64,000 bases of DNA from the NCBI RefSeq assembly GCF_013618625.1, contig NZ_JABRWO010000004.1, forward strand, positions 372,001 to 436,000, in the 5' to 3' direction. This document shows positions 1-9,355 of this stretch, piece by piece. Every line of letters begins with the position of its first letter. Position 1 is the stretch's first letter. This stretch comes from Bremerella alba. GTDB taxonomy: Bacteria; Planctomycetota; Planctomycetia; Pirellulales; Pirellulaceae. Position numbers and translations under genes: made by a program. The notes under the pieces were generated by a model that did no database searches, was not told the DNA's origin, and saw only the letters and a program-made list of their open reading frames with translations.

Positions 1-1
1 G

Positions 2-1705
2 AACGCCGTTGATTCGGCCGCATTGGCGGCCTCGCAAGATATCACGTCCGCAGTTCAAGGTGCAAGCGAAGGGGGAGATCCTAACTCGATCTCGCTAGAA
101 CATGCACGGGAAATGGCCGCGGATGTTGCCGACCGCAATGGGGTTTACGTCGATCCGAGCAAGGACGTGGTCTTCGGTAAGCGAACCTACAACGAAGGGA
201 CTGGCGAGTGGGGCATCACCTGGAATGAAGGCCCCTACAACGTGGTCAAGGTTGTTGCTCGCCGTGACCAGACTGATATGAGTGCACGCGACAGCAGAGT
301 GCCGCTCGCATTCGGTTGGGCCGTGGGGACACCGACGATTGGTCTGCAAGCAGAAGCCATCGCATTTGTTGAAGCTCGCGACATGGTCGTGGTGCTCGAC
401 TTCTCTGGCTCGATGAACGACGACAGCCGCTACTCGTCGATCAATCGTTTGGGACAAGACAACATCGAAGCGAACATGACCGACATCTTCAATGCCATGA
501 ATCCCAATGTGGGCGATTTGACATTCGAGCAAGACTACCTCACCATCATTGGCGATCCACCTACAAGCTCGGCCGCTCCGCAAAACGAAGTGACGTTTAA
601 AGATCGTGAAGTCGAAGTCAAATCAACCAAGACCATCAGCCGGGTCCGTTTGTACTTTGACAATGGACGTTCCCAGTATTTTTATCCCAACAGCAAAAAC
701 GGAACCTTCTCGGGCTCAGGCTCGAATAACGGTCGACGGATCGATCGGGTTTATGTGAGAGCTGGTAATGCTTCGGGCAACGGGGAACAGTTCCGCGATA
801 CCAACGACGCCGTGGAAGAGGCGTTTGGCTTAGATGACATCCGGTATCCTTTCGACCGAGGTAGCTGGGACGAATTCATCAACTACTGTAGAAACAACGT
901 CCCCAGCAATAGCGGCAACCGGCAGAAGTACGGCAAACTGAACTTTGTTGATTACGTTCTGACCAACCGATACCACAACTACGAAACAGAAGACCTCTGG
1001 AAGGCACCCCACTATCCCTTCCATGCCGTGAAGAATGGACTGACCCTGTTCCTCGACTTCCTCGAAGAACTCGACTTCGGTGACGAAGTGGGTATCGTCT
1101 CCTACGATGAATCTTCCCGAGTCGAGCACACGCTCAACGATGGTAACGCCTACGCCAGCTTGAACGGCAACTTGATCTCGGACGACTACGATTCGCTCGA
1201 TACGATTCAACGTCACAAGCAGGCCGGTCACTACGGAAGCTACACGGCTGTTGGTTTTGGGGTGGAGGAAGCGGACGAGTTGCTTCAAGCTCATTCGCGA
1301 CATGGTGCCCGTCCGACAATCGTGCTGATGACCGACGGCAACGCCAACCGCTACGAAAGTGGCTGGAGCATGCCTCGTGATTGGGACTGGGATGACTATA
1401 CCGACTACGATGGCGACGGTCACGCGGACTACTCTACCAATGATCGCTCGAAACAATATGCCATCTGGGAGGCCGTCCAGGCCCACAAACGCGGCGTGAC
1501 GATCCACACCATGAGCGTGGGTGCCGGTGCCGACCGCAACGTGATGACAGCCATTGCCAATGCGTGCGGAGGCATCCATATCAGCGTGCCCGGTGGCTCG
1601 ACGATCGCCGAGTTGGAATCTCAAATGCTTTCCGCATTTCAGCAAATCGCCGCCAAGGTTCCACCACCGCAACTGGTTTATGACTTGAGTCAGGCCCAAG
1701 AGTAG
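2..1705 (+). CDS. TadG-like von Willebrand factor A protein (5' partial)
   Basis: The reading frame is already open at base 2, and the first residues (NAVDSAALAAS) match the pattern that follows the N-terminal membrane helix of TadE/TadG-type pilus-assembly proteins, so the true start lies before the window. A VWA domain follows: the MIDAS motif DFSGS is at about bases 398-412 and a matching VLMTDG strand is near 1321-1338. An Asp-rich DYDGDGHADY stretch near 1400-1435 resembles a calcium-binding loop. TadG proteins are inner-membrane anchored with a periplasmic VWA domain and belong to Flp/Tad pilus machinery or a related envelope role. No other tad genes are visible downstream, so a role in a pilus is inferred from family only. 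A strong hairpin follows the stop codon. Confidence 0.8.
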   Translation, partial: NAVDSAALAASQDITSAVQGASEGGDPNSISLEHAREMAADVADRNGVYVDPSKDVVFGKRTYNEGTGEWGITWNEGPYNVVKVVARRDQTDMSARDSRVPLAFGWAVGTPTIGLQAEAIAFVEARDMVVVLDFSGSMNDDSRYSSINRLGQDNIEANMTDIFNAMNPNVGDLTFEQDYLTIIGDPPTSSAAPQNEVTFKDREVEVKSTKTISRVRLYFDNGRSQYFYPNSKNGTFSGSGSNNGRRIDRVYVRAGNASGNGEQFRDTNDAVEEAFGLDDIRYPFDRGSWDEFINYCRNNVPSNSGNRQKYGKLNFVDYVLTNRYHNYETEDLWKAPHYPFHAVKNGLTLFLDFLEELDFGDEVGIVSYDESSRVEHTLNDGNAYASLNGNLISDDYDSLDTIQRHKQAGHYGSYTAVGFGVEEADELLQAHSRHGARPTIVLMTDGNANRYESGWSMPRDWDWDDYTDYDGDGHADYSTNDRSKQYAIWEAVQAHKRGVTIHTMSVGAGADRNVMTAIANACGGIHISVPGGSTIAELESQMLSAFQQIAAKVPPPQLVYDLSQAQE

Positions 1706-1732
1706 AGTCGAGACACACCACGACGTGTCCTG

Positions 1733-1788
1733 CAAGGTGGTTGTCGTTGAGGTAATTCCTCTCGGCAACCACCTTGTGTTGTTTCTTG
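1733..1788 (+). terminator. Rho-independent terminator after the VWA gene
   Basis: An 11-bp perfect stem (CAAGGTGGTTG at 1733-1743 pairing with 1766-1776) encloses an inner GAGG/CCTC pairing and is followed by a T-rich run. It lies 27 bases after the VWA stop codon. Confidence 0.75.
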
Positions 1789-1866
1789 TCAGGTCAATTA
1801 TTCGCTAGAATGATAGAGGTCCGCTCAGAATCGATTTCCTAGACTGTATTGCGAGAACTATTCGGC

Positions 1867-2352
1867 ATGACTCCCTCGGACGATTCAATTCCCATCCAGA
1901 ACAGCGAATCTTTCCCCGTCAAACCGCCGGTGTCTTGGGTCATGTTTTCCCGTTGGCCAGAAGATGGTGACGGCTGGATCTTTCCCCAGGATCGCCACAA
2001 AGCGGAAGGGCTGATTCCGAGCGATTTCATCTTTCGCCGCGAAACGACGGACGATGACTTTTACTTAATCAGCTACGGCGAAGTCCAATTGAAGATACGC
2101 CCGGTTTTGATGGAAGAAGTACCGGAACCGAAATACAAGATGGGTGAGATCGTTGAACTAGCGCATCAATTCGATGTCGAAAAGTTAACTACGGGAACCA
2201 TCTATGCGGTTCGCTGGAGTGAATATCACCAGGAACCGCACTATTATCTCATCCGTGGCGATCTCAAGAGCCAGAACGCATACCTGGCCAAAGATCTACG
2301 TCCTTTTGAGCCACCTCAAGAGTTCCACGCGATGCACGAATACGACCCGTAA
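1867..2352 (+). CDS. Small cytoplasmic protein, DUF6960-like
   Basis: A 161-residue soluble protein without signal peptide or membrane segment. The ATG at 1867 is preferred over an in-frame TTG at 1849. The pattern W-PEDGDGWI-P-D near residues 27-40, then a short LISYGEVQLKIRP strand and a closing YLAKDLRPF, resembles from memory the small bacterial DUF6960 family; this match was not searched. Function is unknown. It ends 18 bases from the stop of the opposing endonuclease/phosphatase-fold gene. Confidence 0.55.
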   Translation: MTPSDDSIPIQNSESFPVKPPVSWVMFSRWPEDGDGWIFPQDRHKAEGLIPSDFIFRRETTDDDFYLISYGEVQLKIRPVLMEEVPEPKYKMGEIVELAHQFDVEKLTTGTIYAVRWSEYHQEPHYYLIRGDLKSQNAYLAKDLRPFEPPQEFHAMHEYDP

Positions 2353-2370
2353 GAACCTGCGGGGCAAGCT

Positions 2371-3315
2371 TTATCGAGTCGTGCCTGCCGGAGCTGCTGC
2401 CAGCGTTCCGCCACTCGCTTCAACCGTGGAGAACGTCGCCCATACCGGCAGATGATCGGAAACATCCAGAGCCTGCTCTTCGGTCATCTGAAAGGCCGCC
2501 ATCAGATCTAGCACGCCTGCCTGTCCGGCGAACTCCGTTGTACGACGCTGATCGAATACAATGTTGTCGTAGCTCTTACTTTTCCGCGTGTTGGTCGGCG
2601 TCCCTTGAACCGTGGCGAAGATGCCAGGGACTTGCCCCAGCATCCCAAAATCGGTGTAGTCCGTGTTTAAGTCACCCAAAAGGATTACATCGTCTTCGTG
2701 AGGATTGGCATCGCGGACGACTTCGAAAACCTCACCTAATGCATTCAACTCCTCATCAACCTCGTCTGGGTCGGTATGGATGTTGATCAAGGTAAAACTG
2801 AATGGCTGAACGTCTGAACCAACCCGAGTGCGAAATGAAGCGACGTAAGGCTCGCGGTGCAGCAAGTCGTGAGGATCGTTGATCGTGAAGTCGCTTTTTT
2901 CGATGAACTCGATTTTGGCCGTATCATACAAGAAAACGTACTGCTCTGTACTCGTCGTGCGTCCCAGGCGTGGTCCCACCAAGGAAGCCCAGCGAGAGCC
3001 ATCGGCGTTGATCATCTCTAGCCAACGCGGAATGACATCTTGTTCTTTGCTGCGAAGCTCCTGGACTGCCACGATGTCAAACGACTTGACCACTTGGGTC
3101 AATGTTTTCATGACTTCCGGCTTATTCATTTTCGACTGTCCGAAGACTTGAATATTGAAGCTGGCAAGTCGAATCGTTTCGCTAAATTGCGGTTTCGATG
3201 TCGTGGTAGTCTGTACGCCGTCAGGCAGTTGTTCCAGAACCTGCTCGACATTGCAGCCGGTAGCTGCAACAAGACCAACAATAAACGCAAGCGAAGAAAG
3301 AATGAGAGCACGCAC
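2371..3315 (-). CDS. Endonuclease/exonuclease/phosphatase (DNase I-fold) lipoprotein
   Basis: A 314-residue protein of the EEP superfamily, which hydrolyses phosphodiester or phosphomonoester bonds in nucleic acids, lipids or inositides. Visible family motifs in order are SFNIQVFG (Asn), VQELRSKEQD (catalytic Glu), GDLNTDY (Asp/Asn) and SDHLPVWATF (Asp-His). The GTG at 3315 is chosen because AGGGAGG lies 6 bases upstream. It gives an N-terminus with a hydrophobic stretch ending in ATGC at residues 18-21, a plausible lipobox, so the enzyme is probably membrane-anchored outside the cytoplasm. A longer frame to 3375 exists but lacks a good ribosome site. Substrate cannot be told from sequence. 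Confidence 0.82.
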   Translation of the reverse strand: MRALILSSLAFIVGLVAATGCNVEQVLEQLPDGVQTTTTSKPQFSETIRLASFNIQVFGQSKMNKPEVMKTLTQVVKSFDIVAVQELRSKEQDVIPRWLEMINADGSRWASLVGPRLGRTTSTEQYVFLYDTAKIEFIEKSDFTINDPHDLLHREPYVASFRTRVGSDVQPFSFTLINIHTDPDEVDEELNALGEVFEVVRDANPHEDDVILLGDLNTDYTDFGMLGQVPGIFATVQGTPTNTRKSKSYDNIVFDQRRTTEFAGQAGVLDLMAAFQMTEEQALDVSDHLPVWATFSTVEASGGTLAAAPAGTTR

Positions 3316-3505
3316 GCGAAGCCTCCCTGCGATGTGCGGTTTCGTCGGCAGTAGGCACCATGCCATCCATAGCAAAGCACTAAAACCAAGCGGGGCAACC
3401 TTAGCGAAACGGGTTCCCCACTTCCAGGTCAGTCGCTGGCAAGAAAGCAGAAAAGATGGCGAGCATACAAATTTATTGCTGCTCGCGGTGATAGCAGGCT
3501 TCAGA

Positions 3506-3994
3506 TCACTGCAATTTGCTCAATGCCTTGGAGGCCAATCGAGCCGTGCGGGCGTTTTCGCTTTGGGCGGCCTTCTGCAGGGTTGTCTTGATCGCCTCGT
3601 CAGCCACTCCGATTTGACCGATCGCCCAGATTGCACGATCGCGAACTTCGACAGGAGTGTCCTCTTTCTCAATCAATTTTCCTAGGCTCGCGACTGCCGG
3701 AGATGCTTTGGCTTGAAGTCGTCCGATAAGTGTCACAGCCCAATAGGCAGTCGATGCGGCGGAGGTGGTTAGCTCAAGCAGCGAGTCAAGTTCATCGGCC
3801 TCCGGAGGGCCTAACTCTTCCAATGCCGCTTGGCTCCATTGGCTGACCTCTTCATCACTATCGCTACAGCAGCGGCATAGAGGCACGATTGCGGCCATTG
3901 CAATACTAGGATCCTTGGCACAAGCTTCTGCAGCTTTTCGGCGTTCTTCTGATTTCACTCCGCCCAGGGCCTGGACTGCATGCGATGCTTCCAT
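3506..3994 (-). CDS. HEAT-repeat protein
   Basis: A 162-residue all-helical protein made of HEAT-like repeats, for example AVQALGGVKSEERRKAAEAC, SQWSQAALEELG and RDRAIWAIGQIG with the typical Asp/Arg spacing. HEAT repeats form alpha solenoids that bind other proteins. The start at 3994 is preferred because AGGA lies 9 bases upstream; the earlier in-frame ATG at 4003 would have the same AGGA directly against it. No signal peptide. The partner is unknown. Confidence 0.75.
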   Translation of the reverse strand: MEASHAVQALGGVKSEERRKAAEACAKDPSIAMAAIVPLCRCCSDSDEEVSQWSQAALEELGPPEADELDSLLELTTSAASTAYWAVTLIGRLQAKASPAVASLGKLIEKEDTPVEVRDRAIWAIGQIGVADEAIKTTLQKAAQSENARTARLASKALSKLQ

Positions 3995-4186
3995 AAATTT
4001 CATTCCTAGAGTCTAAGGGCGTAGAGATTCGTGCCCGAGTTGACGATATTACGTCTATTTGGATAAAAACGCGCTGCCCCGACCACCCACGCGGGGTACA
4101 ATGACAGGGGGAAGGGGTGATAGGTTTCCGCAGCAAACGGAAGCTCACGTTTACGAATCATTTCCGCAGGATCACGGAAGCGAGCT

Positions 4187-4942
4187 ATGAGTTCCCATTT
4201 CCCTTCTAACCCGACACCGTCGTCGGAAGATACGTCCGGGGCTCATTCGACCGTCCCACCTAGTATCGATACGTCCAAGCTACCAAGCTTAAGCCAGGAA
4301 GCCCAGGCGAATTTGTGGCGTTACATCGACCATCTCGAACGGTGGCGGCAATCGATTGGCTTCGAGATCCACGATGGCCTGACGCAGCAAATCACTGCGG
4401 CATTACTCTTTCTTGAGTCGTACGACCAAGAGAAGTCTGATTCAACGCCGCTGGATCGGTGTCGAGCCATACTAGAAGAAGCGCTCACCGAGTCACGTTG
4501 CTTGATCCAAGGCCTCAACCCCAAACGACTTGATGAGGAAGGTATCGAAGCGGCTCTCTTAGACTTCATCAAAGTTCCTTCCCTTTCCCCGGCCCAGATT
4601 CATGTTGAAGTGGAGCAAGTCTTGCCCCTTCTTGCCCCTTGGCAGCGATCGTGCATCTTTCGATTCTTCCAAGAGTGCATCACGAACGCACGAAAACATA
4701 GCGAAGCACTTAGGATTGATGTGTCACTCAAGCGACAAGGCCAGGACCTTGTTGCTTGCGTCAGCGATGATGGAATGGGCTTCGATGTCGAATCGATCGA
4801 ATTGATTGGTTATGGCCTGACCGGCCTAAGACAAAAGGCCGACCTTTTAGAAGGTAAGCTCACCATCACAAGTGCCCCAGATTGCGGAACCAAGATCGAG
4901 CTTCGTTTTTCGAGCGACACAATCAACATTAAGAAACCGTGA
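4187..4942 (+). CDS. Soluble sensor histidine kinase, NarL/UhpB type (HisKA_3)
   Basis: A 251-residue kinase with no membrane segment. The dimerisation/phosphoacceptor helix carries FEIHDGLTQQITAALL (His at about residue 66), the HisKA_3 signature of kinases that phosphorylate NarL-type regulators. The ATP-binding domain follows, with N-box FRFFQECITNARKHS, G1 SDDGMGFD and G2 GYGLTGLRQKA. There is no sensory domain, only about 45 residues of Ser/Pro/Thr-rich lead. It is followed after 55 bases by a SpoIIE-type phosphatase gene on the same strand. No response regulator is adjacent; the NarL-type regulator at 45060 is an orphan elsewhere in the window. Confidence 0.88.
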   Translation: MSSHFPSNPTPSSEDTSGAHSTVPPSIDTSKLPSLSQEAQANLWRYIDHLERWRQSIGFEIHDGLTQQITAALLFLESYDQEKSDSTPLDRCRAILEEALTESRCLIQGLNPKRLDEEGIEAALLDFIKVPSLSPAQIHVEVEQVLPLLAPWQRSCIFRFFQECITNARKHSEALRIDVSLKRQGQDLVACVSDDGMGFDVESIELIGYGLTGLRQKADLLEGKLTITSAPDCGTKIELRFSSDTINIKKP

Positions 4943-4997
4943 AGCGCATTGCCGCACACTGAGTCATGCTCAACAATCGCTATTAACTGGCCAGCGC

Positions 4998-6104
4998 ATG
5001 ATTCGCCAGAGTGCATTTAACGGCAGCAACATGGTATTCACCTTCGTTCTGGGGCTCGCCGCCCTGTTTCAACTAGTCGCAGTCCTTATGGCATTGCGTC
5101 TGAACACGATCTACCGACGTCGCTACGCGTGGCTCTTTATTTCGGGAGCCGGCGTACTCATGACCCTTTGGATTGGGGCTGGCATCGTCGATACGATTCA
5201 TAGCCCGCCTGGCAACATTATCGGGGAGCCCACACTTTGGGTTCAAACACTGGCAACGCTGCTCACGGCGATTCTTTTCTTTGCTGGAATTGCGACGATT
5301 GAGCCGCTGTTTAAAGAGAACGAGGCCGCCAGGGCACTTTTGGCGAGTGAGAATGCCCTCTTAAACCGTGAAGTCCAACATAGCCGCGAAGAGATGATGC
5401 TGGCTCAACGCGTTCAATCGAATTTACTTCCCAAGTCCGCTCCGAATGTGCCTGGTCTTGATATCGCGTTCTTATCCCGACCGGCCGAATGGACCAGTGG
5501 AGACTACTTCGATTTCGTTCAACCGGATGACAACACGCTGATCGTCACGGTGGCCGATGTCTGCGGTCACGGTCTCGGCCCCGCTCTACTCATGACGACT
5601 TCGCGTTCCTATTTCCGCGGTATCGCGCGAACGCGCAACCAGTGCCAACCAATCATCAACACTTGGAACAATGCGATTGCCGAAGATATCGAGGCCGGCG
5701 ATTTCATGACGGCCCTCGTAGTGCGGTTGGATTTCAAGGAGCAAAATATTGAATACCTGGGGGCCGGCCAAAATGGTCTGCTCATCCAAGCAGATGGTTC
5801 AACTAAAGAACTAGAACGGAGCGGTCCACCGCTAGGGGTCATCGATAACTTTGAGTTTCCCAGCCCTCACCGAGTCCCACTTACTTCTGGACAAATTCTA
5901 GTCCTCTGCACCGATGGAATTCATGAAACCGAGGGGCAAGGCGGCTCGCAATTCGGAACGCATCGAATCGCCGACCTGATCGCGACACACCGAGATCTGA
6001 CCGCAGCCCAGATGGTGAAAAGGCTGGATATTGAGGTTCGCAATTTCGCGATCGCTGCCAAAGCCGAAGATGACCTGACGGCAGTCATTATCAAGATTGC
6101 GTAG
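4998..6104 (+). CDS. Membrane-bound SpoIIE-type PP2C serine phosphatase
   Basis: Three hydrophobic segments occupy roughly residues 12-35, 43-65 and 78-100. A short coiled region follows, then an RsbU/SpoIIE phosphatase domain that starts at LAQRVQSNLLPK. Metal-binding signatures are visible as SGDYFDF, VADVCGHGLGPALL, LCTDGIHETEG and EDDLTAVI. The family dephosphorylates anti-anti-sigma (STAS) proteins in partner-switching pathways. The ATG at 4998 is chosen; 5031 is a good alternative and neither has a strong ribosome site. Placed 55 bases after a histidine kinase gene, it probably shares its transcript. It ends 9 bases from the opposing spermidine-synthase-like gene. Confidence 0.87.
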   Translation: MIRQSAFNGSNMVFTFVLGLAALFQLVAVLMALRLNTIYRRRYAWLFISGAGVLMTLWIGAGIVDTIHSPPGNIIGEPTLWVQTLATLLTAILFFAGIATIEPLFKENEAARALLASENALLNREVQHSREEMMLAQRVQSNLLPKSAPNVPGLDIAFLSRPAEWTSGDYFDFVQPDDNTLIVTVADVCGHGLGPALLMTTSRSYFRGIARTRNQCQPIINTWNNAIAEDIEAGDFMTALVVRLDFKEQNIEYLGAGQNGLLIQADGSTKELERSGPPLGVIDNFEFPSPHRVPLTSGQILVLCTDGIHETEGQGGSQFGTHRIADLIATHRDLTAAQMVKRLDIEVRNFAIAAKAEDDLTAVIIKIA

Positions 6105-6113
6105 AACTTGGCT

Positions 6114-8180
6114 CTACTTCAGCACTTCAAGAAGATTGCTAAAGTTGTCTGTCCATGGCTTTGCGTACACCATGTGCGGCCCTAAATGCGTCGCTGCGGA
6201 CTGCATGGTATCGTCCGAGAGAAATTGTCGGTTCTTTGATGCGATAATCCACTGGGACCCGGTCTGCTGTGTGGCAGCGTCCGGCGCTGTTGTGATGTAG
6301 AGCGTTTCCAAGTCAAACTCTTCGCACGTCCCTAGCACAACCGGCCGCAGATCCAGATGCTTGTTACTCACATGAATCGCAAGGACGCCACCTTCGGCCA
6401 GGTGCCGCTGATAGATCCGAAATGCTTCTCGTGTTAGCAAGTGAGTCGGAATGGCATCGCCGCTAAACGCATCGAGTACCAACAGGTCGAACTGTTGATC
6501 AGGTTCGCGTTCCAATGACAGACGTGCGTCGCCAAGCACAAGATCATGATTGGCCTGACAATCTTCCATAAAGGTGAAGTGCTCTTGCGCCATTTCGATA
6601 ACGTCGTCGTTGATCTCATAGAAGCGATAGTAGTCGCCTTCTTCGCCATAGGCCGCCAATGTCCCTGCCCCGAGACCCACGACACCGACGCGTTTCCCAT
6701 TTGCCTTGGGTAATCGAGCCAGCGTAAGACCGACGCCCGTATCTCGGGCATAGTACGAGGTGGGCACCTGACGCTTTTCTTCGGCTTGATACTGAAAGCC
6801 GTGCATAATTCGCCCATGGTACATCGCGAGTATTGATTGACCATCGTCCGTCGGAACCTGGCCGATGCTGAGCACGCCGTAAAAGTTCCTTTGCGACTCC
6901 AGGTAGTCTGACTGAAACGAACGTAATTGGCCGGACAACATCGTCAACATTCCAAAGAACATTAGCGCCATCGACCAGAGAGGAATCGATCCGAATCTCT
7001 TTTCCAGGGAGTTTACCGTGACCAAAAGTGCCAAGGCGAAGGCCACGATCAAGCTGAGCGGCATTTCGTAATACTGCGAGAAGAGAAGCGGGCACACGAG
7101 TGACACAAATATCCCACCCATAGCACCGCCACCGGAAATCATTAGGTAATAGAGCGTCAAATGTCGCGTCGGCGGCTTCAGCCTAGCGAGTTCGCCGTGG
7201 CAAATCATGCAAATGAAGAACATCGCTCCGAAATAGGAGACGGCGACCCACGCTATATCTAGCATGCCACCGAGCAGTTCCAAAGTACTAATCAATACAA
7301 TGCTGCCGATCGTCATCCATCCCAGCCAACTACGGCGGTACCAGCCTTCGCCGTCAAAGCAAAAGATAAACGTCAGCAGGTAAAGACTAAGAGGGACAAC
7401 CCACAAGAACGGCACGACAGCCATGTCCTGACAGACATGGTTGGTGGTAGCCAAAAGCATGACGCAAGCAAACGCTGGCAATGCCAACCACGCCGCAAGC
7501 GTTTTCCATTCAGGAGCCGTGTGGTCCAGCAATTCGCTGGTTGGCTCATCGGCTACTTGCTGAACCCTTTGATTTCGGACAATCGCTACCGCGATTGGAA
7601 TCAAGATCAAAGCAAATCCGGCGTATCCCCAACTCCATGCCCCCGATTGGGTCGGTAGGGTCCAATTGGGTTCGACCACAAAGGGGTAGGTCAACAATGC
7701 GGCTAACGAACCGATATTTGACAAGGAATAGAGCCGGTAAGGGGTTTTTCCCGGAGCCAGTTCACTGAACCAATGCTGCAGCAGCGGCCCATTGGCCGCC
7801 AGCAGGAAATAGGGAAGCCCAAGGTGTGTGACCAACAGCAACAGGATATACCCAGGCGGCCAAACATCGGCTGAGGGTTTCCAGTCATCGGCTGGGGAAA
7901 TCGGCATAAGTAAGAGTGCAGCAAGCATTAGAGCCGCATGTATTACACCCTGCCATCGCTTGGGTACGTAGGTCGCTAGAAGATGGGCGTACAGGTAGCC
8001 GGCAAAGAGAACGACTTGAAAGAACAGCATACAAGTCGTCCACACGGTTGGGCTTCCGCCAAACCAGGGGAGAATAGTCTTGCTGATCAGCGGCTGCACT
8101 TGAAACAGCAGGAAGGCGCTCCACAAAACTGCGAGAGGAAGCACCCACCCATGAATGAGGTTGTTCTTGTTGTTCGCCAC
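6114..8180 (-). CDS. Fused membrane transporter-like / spermidine synthase-like protein
   Basis: A 688-residue protein with about ten to twelve transmembrane helices over its N-terminal two thirds (beginning WVLPLAVLWSAFLLFQVQPL) and a soluble SAM-binding domain at the C-terminus. The SAM domain shows VGVVGLGAGTLAAYG (motif I), FYEINDDVIEMA, LGDARLSL and LDAFSGDAIPTHLLT, the typical spermidine-synthase-like series. This is the widespread fused MFS/spermidine synthase family, whose reaction is not firmly known; polyamine transfer is only a family inference. The ATG at 8180 begins a long upstream gap shared with a divergent NTF2-fold gene. Confidence 0.85.
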   Translation of the reverse strand: MANNKNNLIHGWVLPLAVLWSAFLLFQVQPLISKTILPWFGGSPTVWTTCMLFFQVVLFAGYLYAHLLATYVPKRWQGVIHAALMLAALLLMPISPADDWKPSADVWPPGYILLLLVTHLGLPYFLLAANGPLLQHWFSELAPGKTPYRLYSLSNIGSLAALLTYPFVVEPNWTLPTQSGAWSWGYAGFALILIPIAVAIVRNQRVQQVADEPTSELLDHTAPEWKTLAAWLALPAFACVMLLATTNHVCQDMAVVPFLWVVPLSLYLLTFIFCFDGEGWYRRSWLGWMTIGSIVLISTLELLGGMLDIAWVAVSYFGAMFFICMICHGELARLKPPTRHLTLYYLMISGGGAMGGIFVSLVCPLLFSQYYEMPLSLIVAFALALLVTVNSLEKRFGSIPLWSMALMFFGMLTMLSGQLRSFQSDYLESQRNFYGVLSIGQVPTDDGQSILAMYHGRIMHGFQYQAEEKRQVPTSYYARDTGVGLTLARLPKANGKRVGVVGLGAGTLAAYGEEGDYYRFYEINDDVIEMAQEHFTFMEDCQANHDLVLGDARLSLEREPDQQFDLLVLDAFSGDAIPTHLLTREAFRIYQRHLAEGGVLAIHVSNKHLDLRPVVLGTCEEFDLETLYITTAPDAATQQTGSQWIIASKNRQFLSDDTMQSAATHLGPHMVYAKPWTDNFSNLLEVLK

Positions 8181-8710
8181 AGATAATTTTCCCGCCTAGG
8201 GACTTCCAGGAAACCATTCGCCGACAACTCCGGCGCGCAGTACAGCCTTAAAGCATAGGTCGCGGAAACTGCAGTTTTGTGCGGGCTAATACTGCCCCCC
8301 ATATATAGCGAGCCGACTTGCCATTTAATGAGAAATCCTCTCCCATTAAGGGTCGTGCAACGGTTTTCCAGAGAATTCTTTCTGTTTTAATCCGTCTAAG
8401 CCGATCAATTGTTCTTGGAGATTGTGAAAACATTCTATTAAAATCTGTGCTATAGCCTTATCCTTTTCTGCTCGTTTTCATCTGCGTATTGTGCCTCGAT
8501 ATCGCGGGTGAAATGGTTCCTTAGGGAGTGTGTTTCAGCCAGATGCCTCGGCGGTCAAGCTAGTTCAACCGGTTCCTGTAACGTCACCCAAGAGTCTAAA
8601 TAGCCTCCTGACTCTGATTTGGCCTATTATCGAATCTGTCCTATTCAACTTGCTTATCTTCGGTGGCAATTCTGAGCTCAAACGTGCTCACGCATGACAG
8701 GGAGATTGTC
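8181..8710. other. Divergent intergenic region, no gene seen
   Basis: About 530 AT-richer bases between two divergent genes, so promoters for both are expected here. A small hairpin (TTAATG/CATTAA, about 8325-8355) is visible. Short frames inside show no family resemblance or credible ribosome site. Confidence 0.5.
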
Positions 8711-9142
8711 GTGTATGCAACTGCTTCTGTTGAAGCGGATGTAATGAGCGTGCTGCGCCAGTTCGCAGATGCTTATGCAATCCGCGATAAGGGGAGACTT
8801 TTAGGACTGTTTTGTTCTGATCGAGATGCTGTGGTTCTGGGAAGTGGATGCGACGAACGAAACGTCGGTTCCACCGCCATTTGGGGCCAAGTTCGCCGTG
8901 ACTGGGAACAAACAGACACTCTTCGGATGCGATTTGGATGGAGAAGTGTTTCGACGATGGGTCAGGTCGCCTGGCTCGCCACCGATTGCTATCTCTACGT
9001 CCAAGCTGGATACCGGAAAGCCGAAGTGCCCTTACGAATTACAGCCGTCATGATTCAAAATCATCTCGGTTGGCAAATTGCTCAGCTTCACTATTCTTCG
9101 CCCATTAGCGTAGAATCAGAAGCTGATACCTGCGTGGAATAG
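8711..9142 (+). CDS. NTF2-fold / SnoaL-like small protein
   Basis: A 143-residue protein with the layout of an NTF2-like domain: an N-terminal helix (VMSVLRQFADAYAIRD), strands around FCSDRDAVVLGSG, then RMRFGWRSVS, WLATDCYLYV and a closing WQIAQLHYSSP strand. This matches SnoaL_3/DUF4440-type proteins, small binding or catalytic pockets of varied role. The GTG at 8711 is chosen because AGGGAG lies 6 bases upstream; an earlier GTG at 8663 would add 16 residues. A strong terminator follows, so it is probably transcribed alone. Confidence 0.7.
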   Translation: MYATASVEADVMSVLRQFADAYAIRDKGRLLGLFCSDRDAVVLGSGCDERNVGSTAIWGQVRRDWEQTDTLRMRFGWRSVSTMGQVAWLATDCYLYVQAGYRKAEVPLRITAVMIQNHLGWQIAQLHYSSPISVESEADTCVE

Positions 9143-9198
9143 CAACCTATCTGCCTCTATTTTTCTTATTGACCCATATCCAAGCCATTCCAAACGCA

Positions 9199-9233
9199 AA
9201 AAAAGCCCCCAGGTTTCCACCTGGGGGCTTTTT
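9199..9233 (+). terminator. Strong rho-independent terminator
   Basis: An 11-bp perfect GC-rich stem (AGCCCCCAGGT at 9204-9214 with 9219-9229) and a TTCC loop, flanked by an A run before and a T run after, so it could act on both strands. It ends the NTF2-fold transcript and separates it from panD. Confidence 0.92.
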
Positions 9234-9355
9234 CCATTCTTGGCATTATCCGATATAATAAGAGGCTCGGCTGATGTTAGCCTTGCTGATAGTGGCTTCC
9301 CCGAAATTGCAGTGGCATTCTGTAGACACGGGAACGAACCTACGAAAGCATTAGG

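Noticed and set aside
830-1768. A 312-codon minus-strand open frame
   Set aside because: It is antisense to the VWA gene, with a composition typical of a shadow frame.
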